This document shows positions 12,176-33,756 of a stretch of 64,000 bases of DNA, in pieces. The stretch is from Eulemur rufifrons (taxonomy: Eukaryota > Chordata > Mammalia > Primates > Lemuridae): positions 11,228,001 to 11,292,000 of the forward strand of contig NC_091006.1 of assembly GCF_041146395.1 (NCBI RefSeq). Direction: 5' to 3'. The notes below the pieces were generated by a model. It saw only the letters and a list, made by a program, of their open reading frames with translations. It searched no databases and was not told the DNA's origin. Each line of letters begins with the position of its first letter. The first letter of the stretch is position 1. Both the position numbers and the translations under genes were made by a program.

Positions 12176-12178
12176 TAA

Positions 12179-13552
<1,374 letters not shown>

Positions 13553-13629
13553 GAGAAGAGACATAAACAACGCTTCCTTGGTGGCATCCATGGGCAGAAA
13601 GCTCTTCCAAGGGGTTTACTGGGACTTGT
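13553..13629. other. Short spacer, nothing recognised
   Basis: Unique sequence between the retrocopy and the L1M fragment. Confidence 0.4.
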
Positions 13630-14123
13630 GCCCTAGTCCTTGTGCACATCAAGTGTGCAATTCAGTCATTTTTAGTATATTTACTAGGTCATTCAACCAT
13701 CACCACTGTCTAGTTCCAGAACATTTTCATCACCCCAAAAAGAAACCCCAAATGTATTAAGCAGTCACTCCCTACTCCCCTCTTCCCCCAGCCTTAGGCA
13801 ACAACTTATCTATTTTCTGTCTCTATGGATTTGCCTGTTTTGGACATTTCATATAAATGGAATCGTACACTGTGTGGTCTTTGTGTCTGGCTTCTTCTTC
13901 TTTTATTCCTTCATTTTCAACTCCAGAGTTAGATTTGGATGGCTTCTTCTTTCATTCAGCACCGTGTTCTCAAGATCCATCCACGCTGTATCCTGTATCA
14001 GTGCTTCACTCTTTCCTGTGACCCAACAATATTCTAGTGCATGGAGATACCACATTTTGTTTATTCATTCATCAGCTGATGGACATTTGGGCTTCAGAAC
14101 CATTTCTAAAAATCAGGTTATTA
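13630..14123 (-). mobile_element. L1M 3' region, antisense
   Basis: Old L1 wording: CCAGAACATTTTCATCACCC, CTGTCTCTATGGATTTGCCT, CATCAGCTGATGGACATTTG. Stops at the Alu at 14125. A second similar fragment, starting again at the same L1 position, follows the Alu. Confidence 0.75.
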
Positions 14124-14124
14124 A

Positions 14125-15109
<985 letters not shown>

Positions 15110-15110
<1 letters not shown>

Positions 15111-15755
15111 TCTGTAGTGCTCTCAACAGCATTTAACACGGGAATACTCTCCCCTTGAACACATTGGATTTTTTCACTCGATTCAAGGACGCTGCACTGA
15201 CTGGCTGTACCTTCTCTTTCATTTCCTGGTTTCTCCTGTTTCCTGATGGCTGAAAAGCCACCAGCCTCAGTCTTCAGATCTCTTCTCCTCTCTCTTCCCC
15301 CTGCTCCCTTGCTGATCTTAGCTGGTCTCACAGCGGCAGCAAATACCACCGTTCTGGTGACTTCCAGGTACCTGTGTCCGGCTGGGCCTCTCTCCTGAGC
15401 TCCAGACCCGCGTGGCCACTGCTGCCTCGGCACCTCCCCCTTGGGGTCCCAGGAACTCACACTGGACAGATTCTTCCAACCGGATTCTCACTTCTATGAA
15501 GGGAGGTTCTGGTCTTTGAGATACTCAGGCTGTAAAATTGAGAGTGATCTCTGACTTCTTCCCACCCTACATGAAATTGTCAGAGAATGCAGCTGATGGC
15601 ACCTTCGAAATGTGCCCAGATCCGATCCCTTCTCTACTTCCATCGCCGCCCCCATCCTGGCCCCAGCGGCACCTCCTTGCTGGCCGCTCTGCCCCTGTCC
15701 CTGCCTGGCCTGCATCGGATTTGGCAGGGAACCTTCCCATGCCCCACATACTGAA
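15110..15755. other. Intergenic, nothing recognised
   Basis: Ordinary sequence with possible L2 remains (CTCAACAGCATTTAACACG). Open frames on both strands show no known domain. Confidence 0.4.
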
Positions 15756-16065
15756 TGACCCCTTTTATGTGCAATGCCAGGCAAATCCATAGACACCAAA
15801 AGTGGATTCCTGGTTGCCAGGGCCTGGGGGAATTGAGGGGCATCAGGTTTCTTATTATTTTTTAATTTATTTCTAATTAATTAATTTTTTGTTGAGTTTC
15901 TTTCCCAGAAAGCATGAGCTTTCTTTTTGGGGTGATAAAAATGTTCTAAAATGCATTGTGATGTCTGTGCCCCAAGTCTGTGAATATACTAAAACCATTG
16001 AATTATATACCGTAGATGACTTGTATGGTATGTGAGTTATATCTCAATAAAGCTGTCACCCCCCT
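15755..16065 (+). mobile_element. L1M 3' end
   Basis: CTTTTATGTGCAATGCCAGG, GGATTCCTGGTTGCCAGGGC, CATTGAATTATATACCGTAG and TATATCTCAATAAAGCTGTC: the usual old L1 3' end. Confidence 0.7.
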
Positions 16066-16124
16066 CCCCCAGATCCTCCAAAACAAAGAATCCTCCTACC
16101 CATGGCTCTCATCTGACACAGAGT

Positions 16125-16335
16125 AAACCCAGCGTCCTCACTACAGCCAGTGAGGCCCTGTGTGACCTGCCTTCCCCTTCCGATCCCCAATGCCATCGTC
16201 TCTCCAAACACATCGCCAGGACTGTCCCTCTGGCTCACTCTGTTCTAGCCACACTGGCCTCCTTGCACGTTCTGCCTCAGGACCTTTGCGCTTACTGTTC
16301 CCTTGGCTTGGAATCCTCTTTTCTAGTTAACCTGG
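16125..16335 (+). repeat. L2 LINE fragment
   Basis: GGCCCTGTGTGACCTGCCT, then CTGCCTCAGGACCTTTGCGC and TTGGCTTGGAATCCTCTT. Confidence 0.7.
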
Positions 16336-16401
16336 CCAGAGGAGGATTTTGGTGCCAACAAAACCAACGCTATGTAGATACCACGTAAGTGTTTCTTGTT
16401 T

Positions 16402-16795
16402 GTGGCAGGCAGAATGGCCCCCTAAAAATGTCCACATCCTAATCCTTGGAACCTGTGAATATGTTATTTTCCATGGCAAAAGTGACTTTGCAAACATGAT
16501 TACATTAAGCATCTTGAGACATGGAGACCATGGGGAGGGGGGAGAGACTGGAAGATGGGTTTGAAGATGGAGGATGGGGTCACGTGCCAAGGACAGCAGG
16601 CAGCTTCTAGACACTAGAAAATGCAAGGAAACAGATTCTCCCTAGACTTTCCAGGCAGCTCTGTTGACACCTTGATTTTTAACCCAATGAAACCCATTTC
16701 GGACTTCTTACTTTCAGAATTATAATAAATTTGTGTCGTTTTAAGCACTAAGTTTGTGATAATTTGTTACAGTACTGGTAGGAAAACTAATACAC
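16402..16795 (+). repeat. Old LTR-like repeat, copy 2 (longest)
   Basis: GTCCACATCCTAATCCTTGG, CAAAAGTGACTTTGCAAACA, CCCATTTCGGACTTCTTAC and CTAAGTTTGTGATAATTTG define it. Best preserved of the three plus-strand copies. Confidence 0.65.
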
Positions 16796-17160
16796 TGTTA
16801 CATAATTATATTAATATTTATAAAAATGCCCAATATAAATTCACCTCTCCAAGCCTGTTTTCCTGTGTGTAAAACAATGATTACAGCTACCCCTTACTGT
16901 CTCCTTCTGTTGATACCTCTGGTGGCTCTGACAATGCCTTGTACACGGGCATTGATGCCTGTGGAGTAAGTGTGTGCTTACTACTATACAGGCACAATCT
17001 CGATCTTTCCTGTAGATCAACTCATTCAACCCTCAAACACACCAGTGAAGGAAAAACTATTGTCAACCCATTTTCCAGATGAAGAAACAGAGGCAAGAGA
17101 GGTTAAATGACTTACCTGGAGCTTACACAGCTGCTAAGTGGCCAAGCCAGGATGCCCCAT
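16795..17160. repeat. Unique sequence then antisense MIR
   Basis: About 17040-17160 is a MIR read backwards (CCATTTTCCAGATGAAGAAA, AGGTTAAATGACTTACC). The first part is unassigned. Confidence 0.5.
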
Positions 17161-17535
17161 GCCCCTACCTCCTGCAGCTGGGAGACTGAAGCCAGGTCGT
17201 ATGATGTTAATCAGAGCCCACATGGGCCCAGAGCCGTTCTCGGCTTGCCAAGGGGGCCAGGCCTATGTGACCAGCAGCTGTCACACTCTGCTGTCACTGG
17301 GCATGGGGCGGGGGCTCAACTCCAAAGGGCCCCGTGTGGGGGTTGGTTCTGTAGTCACAATGGCCAGGGGGCCACTGCTGGCATTTGGTGGGTGGAAGCC
17401 AAAAGTCCGGCCACACTAGGGACAGTCTCACAATGAGGAATTGTCCTAGCCCAAATGCCAGCGGTGCTGTTGCTGAGAAGCACAAGATGCTGAGCGTTGA
17501 GCCTACACTTCCAGTGACTGCTGGGTCTAGTGGCT
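17160..17535. other. Intergenic downstream of AP2S1, nothing recognised
   Basis: GC-rich ordinary sequence; overlapping open frames without known domains. Confidence 0.4.
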
Positions 17536-17790
17536 AAAAACAAGGAATCGGGATCTGCCTGCCTGGGCTCAAAACTGGCCCCAAACGCACCTGGCTTGGC
17601 CACTGACTAGCTACGTGACCCTGGGCAAATCTTTTAATCTTCCAGGGCTTGATGATCTCACCTGAAAAATGGGGATAATAATAGCCTTTTCCTCATACTT
17701 TTGTAAGCATTAAGGTAATACGTGCTAATTGCTGAGAACAATGTCTGGGAAATACTCAGGGCTATTAAGCGTTAGCTTTGAGGGTTACTA
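17535..17790 (+). repeat. MIR SINE
   Basis: CACTGACTAGCTACGTGACC, TGGGCAAATCTTTTAATCTT and ATGGGGATAATAATAGC follow MIR order. Confidence 0.7.
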
Positions 17791-18011
17791 TTTTAGCAGC
17801 AAGTGCATGGTATCTAAACCTGTCATCCCTTCCAGTCTTGGGGGCCCTTTGTGGGGAGGAGCAAGTCTGAAGGGTGCCAGGGTTCCTTGCCTTGCTCAGC
17901 ACAATGAGGGGTATTTGTTGACCGACTGACTGATGGACTGAGAAGAGGGCATCGGCATTCTGAGTGTCTTCGGTCACCAGGGAAGATAAGCAAACGCTCA
18001 AAGACAGCAAG

Positions 18012-18290
18012 GCCAGGCAGGACCACAGGTTTATTGGGGGCTCCACACACACGCACTCACAGCATCACACGACAACAGCACGGGTATTAGGGACACGCAC
18101 GGTGGCCTCCACCCACAGCTGGGGCCCAGAGGCAGTGGGATGCAGCCTCCTCCCTGGAGGCCCAGGCCCAGCTGGGTCCCTTCCTCCTGGGCGGCTGAGG
18201 GAGGGGCTGCTGGGGTGGGCCGCAGGCCTGGACAGGGGAAGCGAGCAGGTGAGGCCGGGAGGGGCCGGGGCCGGGGGGGCTCGCCTGCCC
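18012..18290 (-). other. AP2S1: AP2S1 3' untranslated region
   Basis: Runs from the stop codon to a cleavage point taken as about 20 bases past the AATAAA signal. The length, near 280 bases, suits this short transcript. The exact end is inferred. Confidence 0.7.
18030..18035 (-). terminator. AP2S1: AP2S1 polyadenylation signal
   Basis: TTTATT on the plus strand is AATAAA in the transcript, about 255 bases after the stop codon. No other AATAAA lies between the stop and this site. Confidence 0.8.
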
Positions 18291-27314
<9,024 letters not shown>

Positions 27315-27454
27315 GGCGACCCCCGAGCGGACCCCAGCGGCCCGGGTCCCGCGGCAACTGGGCAGCTCCGGCACTGGCTGCAGTTGGGGGGCCCAGGGCT
27401 AGAGCGCACTTCCGGCAGAAGGACCCGCCCGCCCTCTCGCGCAAAGCCCGCAGG

Positions 27455-27747
27455 GAGTTGTAGTTTCACGAATGGGTACGCTCATTTGGGCCGCAAGCCG
27501 AGGAGAAGGGTGGGGCCGCTTCCCAGCATGCTGCGCGACCATCCTTTCCTATCAAAAGAATGAGACGCCCAAATGCATGCTGGGAGTGGTGGGCGAATGT
27601 CTCTTCGGCGGACTACAATTCCCGACATAGTTTCAGAGCCACCAAGGCGGGCATTGCATTCCGGGAAATGTAGTTCTCTAACACCCTACCCCCCCACCTC
27701 CCACCGCCCCTTACACACAATCTGAGCATGCTGGGAATAGTAGTTTT
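27455..27747. promoter_or_regulatory. Cluster of ZNF143/SBS-type motifs
   Basis: Six matches to the two halves of the SBS motif (ACTACAATTCCCAGCATGC type): GGGAGTTGTAGTTT (27454-27467), TTCCCAGCATGCTGCGCGA (27520-27538), GCATGCTGGGAGT (27575-27587), ACTACAATTCCCGACAT (27612-27628), GCATTCCGGGAAATGTAGTT (27656-27675), GCATGCTGGGAATAGTAGTT (27726-27745). Orientation is mixed. Confidence 0.75.
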
Positions 27748-27834
27748 AAAAAAGAAACTGCGTTGGGGAGCTAGAACTGTAACTGTTTTTCCATTCAGTG
27801 CTTTGTTTAAAATATGTTGAGTGTTTCCCTATGG

Positions 27835-27965
27835 GAGACAATGGTTTATGAGCACAAATTTGGGAGTCAGAACTGTGTGGAAATCTTGCCCTTGCACATC
27901 TTGTCTGTGTGACTTTGGGCGAGTGACTTCACCTCTTAACTCAATGTTTTCATTGGAAAAATAGG
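27835..27965 (+). repeat. MIR SINE
   Basis: GGGAGTCAGAACTGTGTGG, GTGTGACTTTGGGCGAGTGA, CTTCACCTCTTAACTCAATG. Confidence 0.6.
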
Positions 27966-27974
27966 AGAGCTCAA

Positions 27975-28435
27975 GGGGTTTTTTTAAAACTTCGAAAAAT
28001 CTCCAAATAGCACAATTCACAATTGCAAATATGTGGAAACAATCCAAGTGCCCATCAATAATGAGTGGATTAATAAAATGTGGTTGATATATACTGCTCG
28101 GCCATAAAAATAATGGTGAACTAATTAATACCTCTTGTGTTAACCTGGATGGAGCTGGAGCCCATTCTTCTAAGTGAAATATCACAAGAATGGAAAAACA
28201 AACACCACGTGTACTTACCATTAAATTGGAACTAATCAATCAACAGCTATGTGCACATATGGAAATAACATGCATCGGAAATCAAGCAGATGGGAGGGAG
28301 GAAGGGGGGATGGGTAAATTCACAGCTAACAGGTACAGTGCACACTATCTGGGGGATGGACATGGTACGAAAACAATTTATGTAACCAATTTTTGTACCC
28401 CTGTAATATTCTGAAATAAAAAAGACAGAGAGAAA
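27975..28435 (+). mobile_element. L1 LINE 3' end, 5' truncated
   Basis: Sense copy of the same L1 type as at 9721: CACAATTGCAAATATG-like ORF2 tail, GAGCTGGAGCCCATTCTTCT, ATATCACAAGAATGGAAAAA, then 3' UTR and AATAAAAAAGACAGAG with A-tail at 28428-28440. Confidence 0.85.
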
Positions 28436-28502
28436 AAAAACTTTCCAAAGTACATAGGACAGTGCCTGACACGTAACAAGTGCTCAGTATATATTAGTTC
28501 TT

Positions 28503-28541
28503 GAGACTACCTGGGAATTCTGGGTGCTGTAGGCTATTTTT
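28503..28541 (+). pseudogene. 5S rRNA 3' end fragment
   Basis: GAGACTACCTGGGAATTCTG followed by GGTGCTGTAGGCTATTTTT matches the last 35 or so bases of 5S ribosomal RNA with about four differences, including the terminal GTGCTGTAGGCT. The 5' three quarters are missing. Confidence 0.6.
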
Positions 28542-28639
28542 AAAAAGATATTTAAGACCTAAAAAATAAAATAGTTCACATTATGAAAGTTCATTGATAA
28601 TGTATGTCAGGTCATGGGGAGGCATCTTACTCGCTTCCT

Positions 28640-28919
28640 ATCCAAGGGTACAGTTATCTTCTTTCAGTTAATCAAATACGCCAAGTGCTTTTACATCCAG
28701 GGCTTTTCCTTGGCCCTTTCTCTTCCCTGGAAGGCCTGTCCTCCATGCATTCCATGGCTGGCCTCTTTGCTTCCTTTAGCTTAAGCACCACTGCCAGGGA
28801 CGTACGTAGAGGACCCTACTTACGAAGGTCCCCCTCCCCTACTGGCATAATTCTCTAGGTCAGAGGTTAGGTTGGTTTTTTAAATGGCCTTTTTACAACT
28901 TTTAATGATTTTATTGGCC

Positions 28920-28952
<33 letters not shown>

Positions 28953-29075
28953 CGCATGTGTCTAGATCTACCATTAGGTGGTAAGCTGTTGAGGGCAGGG
29001 ACTCTGCCTGGTAACAGTATCTTCACCATGTAGAACATGGTAGCACATAGTAAGCATTCAGTAAAGGTATTACTC
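28640..29075 (+). repeat. L2 LINE remains around a TG/CG repeat
   Basis: Left part CTTTTACATCCAGGGCTTTT and GGCTGGCCTCTTTGCTTCC; right part GAGGGCAGGGACTCTGCCT and ACATAGTAAGCATTCAGTAA. A simple repeat at 28918 lies between. Confidence 0.6.
28918..28960. repeat. (TG)n(CG)n alternating simple repeat
   Basis: About 12 TG units followed by five CG units and CATGTG: about 40 bases of strict purine-pyrimidine alternation, a classic Z-DNA-prone composition. Confidence 0.9.
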
Positions 29076-29079
29076 CCCT

Positions 29080-29470
29080 TCTCCTGGTGGTTAGTGCTGA
29101 GAGTGTGGAGTGTGTGCTCCGGGCTTGGAACACACATTTATTATTTAAAAATCAAAAAAAATCTTAAAAAAAAGTAACAAAGGTATTACTGTTGGCACTG
29201 AGATGAGACTTTCCCTAATAAAAACAAAGCATATTATAGAACCACGTAAATTAAAAGTGTGGCATTACCAGAAAAACCAGTATATAACTATGGAATATTG
29301 CAAGGGCAAAATGGGGCCAGAGATCATTTCTGTCGTGGACACTTCTGTATCTCTTACAAGGTTGGGACTAGGGTCAGGTAAGCAAGGTGCCACGGTGCAC
29401 AATCACTCATAGATGCCAACCCAGCTCTTACACAAGCCTGTAAGTGAGTACCTCCTTAAACTGTGTGCTT
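29080..29470. other. Intergenic, nothing recognised
   Basis: AT-rich ordinary sequence. Confidence 0.4.
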
Positions 29471-29580
29471 GGGCACCTTGCATGCCTCACCTTAGTCCCA
29501 GGCCTGATCCCCAGTTTTCAGTTTAGTACCTGGCACAGTCTGGTGTTCAATACACACTTGTTAAATGAATGAATGCACTG
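29470..29580 (+). repeat. L2 LINE 3' end
   Basis: CCAGTTTTCAGTTTAGTACC then GGTGTTCAATACACACTTGT and TTAAATGAATGAATG. Confidence 0.6.
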
Positions 29581-29665
29581 GCAGAAAGATAACAGACCCT
29601 GTCCCTATCCTGACAGCATTCACAGTATTGCAGGGAAAATGGACTTACATGACATTACACAAATA

Positions 29666-29776
29666 TTTTTTTTTTCTTTCTATTTTTAGTAAAGATGGGG
29701 TCTCGCTCTTGCTCAGGCTGGTCTCGAGCTCCAAACCTCAAGCAATCCTCCTGCCTTGGCCACCCAGAGTGCTAGG
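29666..29776 (-). mobile_element. Alu-type SINE fragment
   Basis: TTTCTATTTTTAGTAAAGAT, GGTCTCGCTCTTGCTCAGGC, end CCAGAGTGCTAGGGA. Confidence 0.8.
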
Positions 29777-29805
29777 GACATTACACAGATAAATTAAGAA
29801 TTACT

Positions 29806-29964
29806 GGCTGGGCAAGGTGGCTCACGCCTGTAATCCCAGCACCTTGGTAGGCTGAGGGAGTAGTATCGATTGAGGCCAGGAGTTCAAGGTTTCAGTGAGC
29901 TATAGTTATGCCACTGCACTCTAGCCTGGGTGACAGAGCAAGACCCTGTCTTAAAAAAAAAAAA
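29806..29964 (+). mobile_element. Monomeric 7SL-type SINE
   Basis: GGCTGGGCAAGGTGGCTCAC to CTGGGTGACAGAGCAAGACC with A-tail; one arm only. Confidence 0.8.
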
Positions 29965-30019
29965 TTACTGTAGTAAGTCCTGTGATTAAAAAAAAAAGTG
30001 CAGGATGCTTTGAATGTTG

Positions 30020-30560
30020 CATTGGTTATCTGTTTCTGGGTAACAAATCACAGCAATGCTTAGCAATTTAAAACGATACATATTTATTATCTCACACAGT
30101 TTCTGTGGGTCAGTAATTTGGGAGCAACTTGGGGGGTCTGGATTGGGGTCTCTCATGGGTCTGTTGACAAGATGTTGGCCAGCGCTGCATGACTGAAGGC
30201 TTGATTAGGGATGAAGGATCTGTGTCCCAGATGGCTCATTCCTGTGGTTGGCAGATTAACACTGGCTGTTGGTTGGAGACCTCAGTTCCTCACCATGTGG
30301 ACCTTTCCACAAGGACATGTGAGTGTCCTCAATGTGACAGCTGTTTTCCCTCAGAGTGAGTGATACAAGAAAGGTCAAAGAGGAAGCTGCAACATCTTTT
30401 ATGACCTTGCCCCAGATCTTTTCTGATTCTGTAATTCTCACAACACCCTACTGGTACACAGGTCAGCCCTGTGCAATGTATGGGGGGATTAGAATACCAC
30501 GTGAGAATCACTGGGGACCATCTTGGAGTCTGGTTACTGCTTATAGCAGGGGCACCTGGC
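30020..30560 (+). repeat. Old LTR-like repeat, family uncertain
   Basis: GGTTATCTGTTTCTGGGTAA, TCTCACACAGTTTCTGTGGG, CCTCAGTTCCTCACCATGTG, GGACCATCTTGGAGTCTGG: the order of a well-known mammalian repeat that I do not name. Confidence 0.55.
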
Positions 30561-30640
30561 CTAGCTGAAAAGTTAGGGACAGCTTCCCAGAGGGAGTGAC
30601 ATTAAAGCCAAGATCAGAAGGATGAGCAGAAATTAACTCC

Positions 30641-30713
30641 TGCACTTAAGCTATCCTCCCGCCTCGGCTTCCCAGACTGCTAGGATTACAGGCGTGAGCC
30701 ACCGAGCCTGGCC
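30641..30713 (-). mobile_element. Alu-type SINE fragment
   Basis: Only the terminal 70 bases: CTCCCGCCTCGGCTTCCCAG to GAGCCACCGAGCCTGGCC. Confidence 0.75.
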
Positions 30714-30794
30714 CCTTGAGATAGTCTTTATCTCAGACATGCAAACGTGAACCCTGCTCTAGTTTGTTTGGGTCTGACAAAAAATTATTTCATC

Positions 30795-31475
30795 CTGGTA
30801 TCTGCAACTTTCACACCGCTGTAACAGAATGGCTGAGACGGGGTAATTTACAAAGAACAGAAATTTATTTTTCGTAGTTCTGGAACTGAGAAGTCCAAGA
30901 TCAAGGCACCAGAAGGTTTAGGTGTCTGGTAAGAGCTGGTCTCTACTTCCAAGATGGTGTCTAGAATGCTGCATCCTCCACAGGGGAGAAGCAGTGTGTC
31001 CTCACATGGCAGAAGAGTAGAAGAGAATGAACTCACTCTCAAAAGCCCTTGTATAGTGGCTTTAAGCCATTCATGAGAGTGCAGCCCTGATGGCCTAAAC
31101 ACCTCCCATTAGGTCCCACCTCCCAAGACTATTGCACTGGGGATTAAATTTCAACATGAGTTTTGGAGGAAATAAAAACATTCAAACCCTCTGGAAGGTC
31201 GAGGCAGGAGGATCACTTGCAGTCAGGAGTTCAGGACCAGCCTGAGCAAGAGACCACCCCGTCTCTACTAAAAATAGAAAAAATTAGCCAGATGTGGTGG
31301 TGCTTGCCTGTAGTCCCAGCTACTGGGTAGGGTGAGGCAGGAGGATCGCCTGAGCCCAGGAGTTTGAAGTTGCTGTGAGTTAGGCTGACACCACGGCACT
31401 CTACCCAGGGCGAGAGAGTGAGACTCTGTCTCAAAAACGTCAAAAACAAACATTCAAACCATAGCAGGAGTACAG
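30795..31475 (-). repeat. MLT1/MST-type MaLR LTR, antisense, split by an Alu
   Basis: AGACGGGGTAATTTACAAAG, GTGTGTCCTCACATGGCAGA, CACCTCCCATTAGGTCCCAC, GGGGATTAAATTTCAACATG and ACATTCAAACCATAGCAG follow the reversed MaLR LTR order. The Alu at 31189-31447 is inserted near its end. Confidence 0.7.
31189..31447 (+). mobile_element. Alu-type SINE, 5' truncated, inside the MaLR LTR
   Basis: Starts in the body at CTGGAAGGTCGAGGCAGGAG. AAACATTCAAACC at 31176-31188 and 31448-31460 is the target duplication. Confidence 0.9.
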
Positions 31476-31655
31476 AGTTTCTGGGATAATGAAAAAGTTC
31501 TGAGTTCTGAAAATGGATACTGCTGATGGTTGCCTGAAATTATGAATATGCTTAATGCCACAGAATTGTATACTAAAAAGTGGTTAAAATCACAACTCTT
31601 ACGTTATTTATATTTTATCACAATAAAAAGTTATGTGATTTATGTTTAAAAAAAC
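31476..31655 (+). mobile_element. L1M 3' end
   Basis: GAGTTTCTGGGATAATGAAA, TTAATGCCACAGAATTGTAT, TTTATCACAATAAAAAGTTA. Confidence 0.7.
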
Positions 31656-31664
31656 CTTCACGAC

Positions 31665-31915
31665 CCAGTAGTAGCTATCATCAATATAGTGCCTATTATG
31701 TTCCAGGCATTTTTCTATGTACTTTGCTAACTGAAACCTCCAAACAACCCTATAAGGTAGGTACTAATATTATCAACCCCATTTTACAGATGAGGAAATT
31801 GAGGTACAGAAAAGTGGAGTAACTTGCCCAAGGTCAAACAGCTTATAAGTGGTGGAGCTGAGATTCAAGCTCAGGCATTCTGGCTCCAGAGTCCATGCCT
31901 CTAGCTATTACACTA
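31665..31915 (-). repeat. Old dispersed repeat with antisense MIR
   Basis: TCCAGGCATTTTTCTATGTA first, then MIR reversed: CATTTTACAGATGAGGAAAT and AGTAACTTGCCCAAGGTCAA. Confidence 0.6.
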
Positions 31916-32089
31916 AGTTATACTGGAAGTGTGCAAGTATATAGAGAAGTCTGGAAGAAAAACACATATCTGGAGAGGCAGGTGGGATGGGGTTGGGTTG
32001 TCCAAGGAGACTGCATCTTATCTGGAGTATTTTACATTTTTGCAAGGCGAAGAACTTCATGTATTTTTGTGTAATGAAAAATAAAAACA

Positions 32090-32225
32090 GGCCAGGCGTG
32101 GTGATGCATGGCTGTAGCCCCAGCTATTCTGGAGACTGAGATGGGACAATCACTTGAGGAGCTCGAGTTCAGCCTGGGCAATATAGCAAGACCTCCCCAC
32201 CTCTAAAATAATAATAATAATATTA
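32090..32225 (+). mobile_element. Monomeric 7SL-type SINE
   Basis: GGCCAGGCGTGGTGATGCAT to GCAATATAGCAAGACCTCCC, ending in an (AAT)n tail. Confidence 0.75.
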
Positions 32226-32239
32226 AAAGAAAAGAATAT

Positions 32240-33060
32240 ATAAGACAATAGAAAAACAGGCAAAAGATTTGAGCAAGTAGTTCACAAAAATGCTACTCAA
32301 ATGGCTAATATACATAGATATATATGAAAAGATGCTCAACCTCAATCATTTGGGAAAGGCAAATTAACACCTCAATGGCATACCAACACATCACCATTGC
32401 AATAGCCAAAATTAAATGATGGACAATACGTTTGGGAAAATGTGGAGTAGGTGAAATTCTCATACATGTCTCATGGGACTGTAAATTGGTACATTCACTT
32501 AGGAGAACTGCTTGGGGAAGGTGAACACAAGCACAAGTTGTGACCATCAGTTTCACCCTTAGGTACATACTTAGCAGAAATATATCCGTATGTTTACCAA
32601 AAGACGTGTTCTAGACTTCATAGTGGCACTATTCTTAATAGTTAAAATGTAGAAACTACCTAGATACTCACCAATGGTAGAACAGGTAAATACATCGTAG
32701 TTCATCCATACACAACAACAGTGAGAATGAACGATCTACACCTACATCAGTAATGTGGATGAATTTCACAATGTTGGTCAAAAGAATCTAAGCGCCAAAG
32801 AGTACTTACAGTATGATGCCATTTGTATAAAGTATGAAAATAGGCAAAACTAATCTATGGTCATAGAAGGTAGGATAAAGGCTTCCCTTGTGGAGGGAGG
32901 GGAGTGACTGGAAGGGGACACCGGGTGGCTTCTGAGAGCCCTGTTTCTTTACCTGGGTGCCAGTTACAACGCTGTGTTCTCTTTGTGGATATTCATTGAG
33001 CTGATCTGTGCACTTTTCTGTATGTATATTATATTTCAATTTGATAAAAGTTTATAAAAA
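32240..33060 (+). mobile_element. L1M 3' portion
   Basis: GATGCTCAACCTCAATCATT, GGGACTGTAAATTGGTACAT, GTTTACCAAAAGACGTGTTC, GCCATTTGTATAAAGTATGA and TTTCAATTTGATAAAAG in L1 3' order. No intact frame. Confidence 0.8.
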
Positions 33061-33089
33061 TAGAGAGGTTCCTCACGTATTCTTCCATC

Positions 33090-33310
33090 AAATATTTGGC
33101 GCGTGCATCCTAAGCACCTGGCCAGGCGCAGGGATCTGCCGGGAATCCGAGCATCCCGCCTCCCGTTCCTTCCTGATGATTGGCTGCCCTTTCGGCCAAT
33201 GGCTGGAGAGTCCACCGCTCTTTGACAGCCCGGCGGCATCAGCGAGCTGCAGCTTCCTTAGTTCGGTTTGCAGGCGGCGCTGTGGGCTCACCGACTCCCG
33301 GGTCACCGCC
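33090..33310. promoter_or_regulatory. Isolated E2F/CCAAT module
   Basis: A CpG-bearing island of about 220 bases begins just past an L1 tail. It holds TTTGGCGCG (33095-33103, E2F type), an inverted CCAAT box (33179-33183), a direct CCAAT box (33196-33200), and a weak plus-strand CTCF-like word TTTGCAGGCGGCGCTG (33267-33282). It lies between the two head-to-head genes, about 3 kb upstream of the second. No exon can be proven. Confidence 0.35.
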
Positions 33311-33756
33311 GACCTGGTCCCCACCCTCTCTCTGATTCTTTCAGACTTTCAGGAATGGAGAAAGTACACCCCAGCACCCCCACACTCTTTGCAAAATTCT
33401 TTTGTGGATTTTTCTGCCTGTGCTTCTCTCCGATGTGGGTCCAGAACCCCATACCCCACCTCGTACCAACCCCAGCTCTCTGGTTGGTGTGACCTCCAGC
33501 TATTCGGGCCCCTAGGGCGATGCTTGGGAAATCCTGACAGCAGCCCAAGCTGGCAGTCGGCACTTCTCTCAGTCGGCTAATTGTTTACTCGGTTGTTTAT
33601 TTATCCTGGAGTGGAGGCTAACCGGGTGCGCGGGGGTGGCTGCCCCCAGGGAATCCTGCTTCCTGTGGTTGGCTTGCTCAGCTACCATCCGCCCTCTTGC
33701 GCACTGGAAAAAATTGCAGAGCTAGGAATGTCCTCCTTGACGGTTCCGTTCATGCA
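33310..33756. other. Intergenic unique sequence
   Basis: No repeat named. Open frames of 70-190 codons overlap on both strands without known domains. Confidence 0.4.

Noticed and set aside
33008..33580. 190-codon plus-strand frame over the E2F/CCAAT module
   Set aside because: Starts inside an L1 tail and overlaps several minus-strand frames; no domain.
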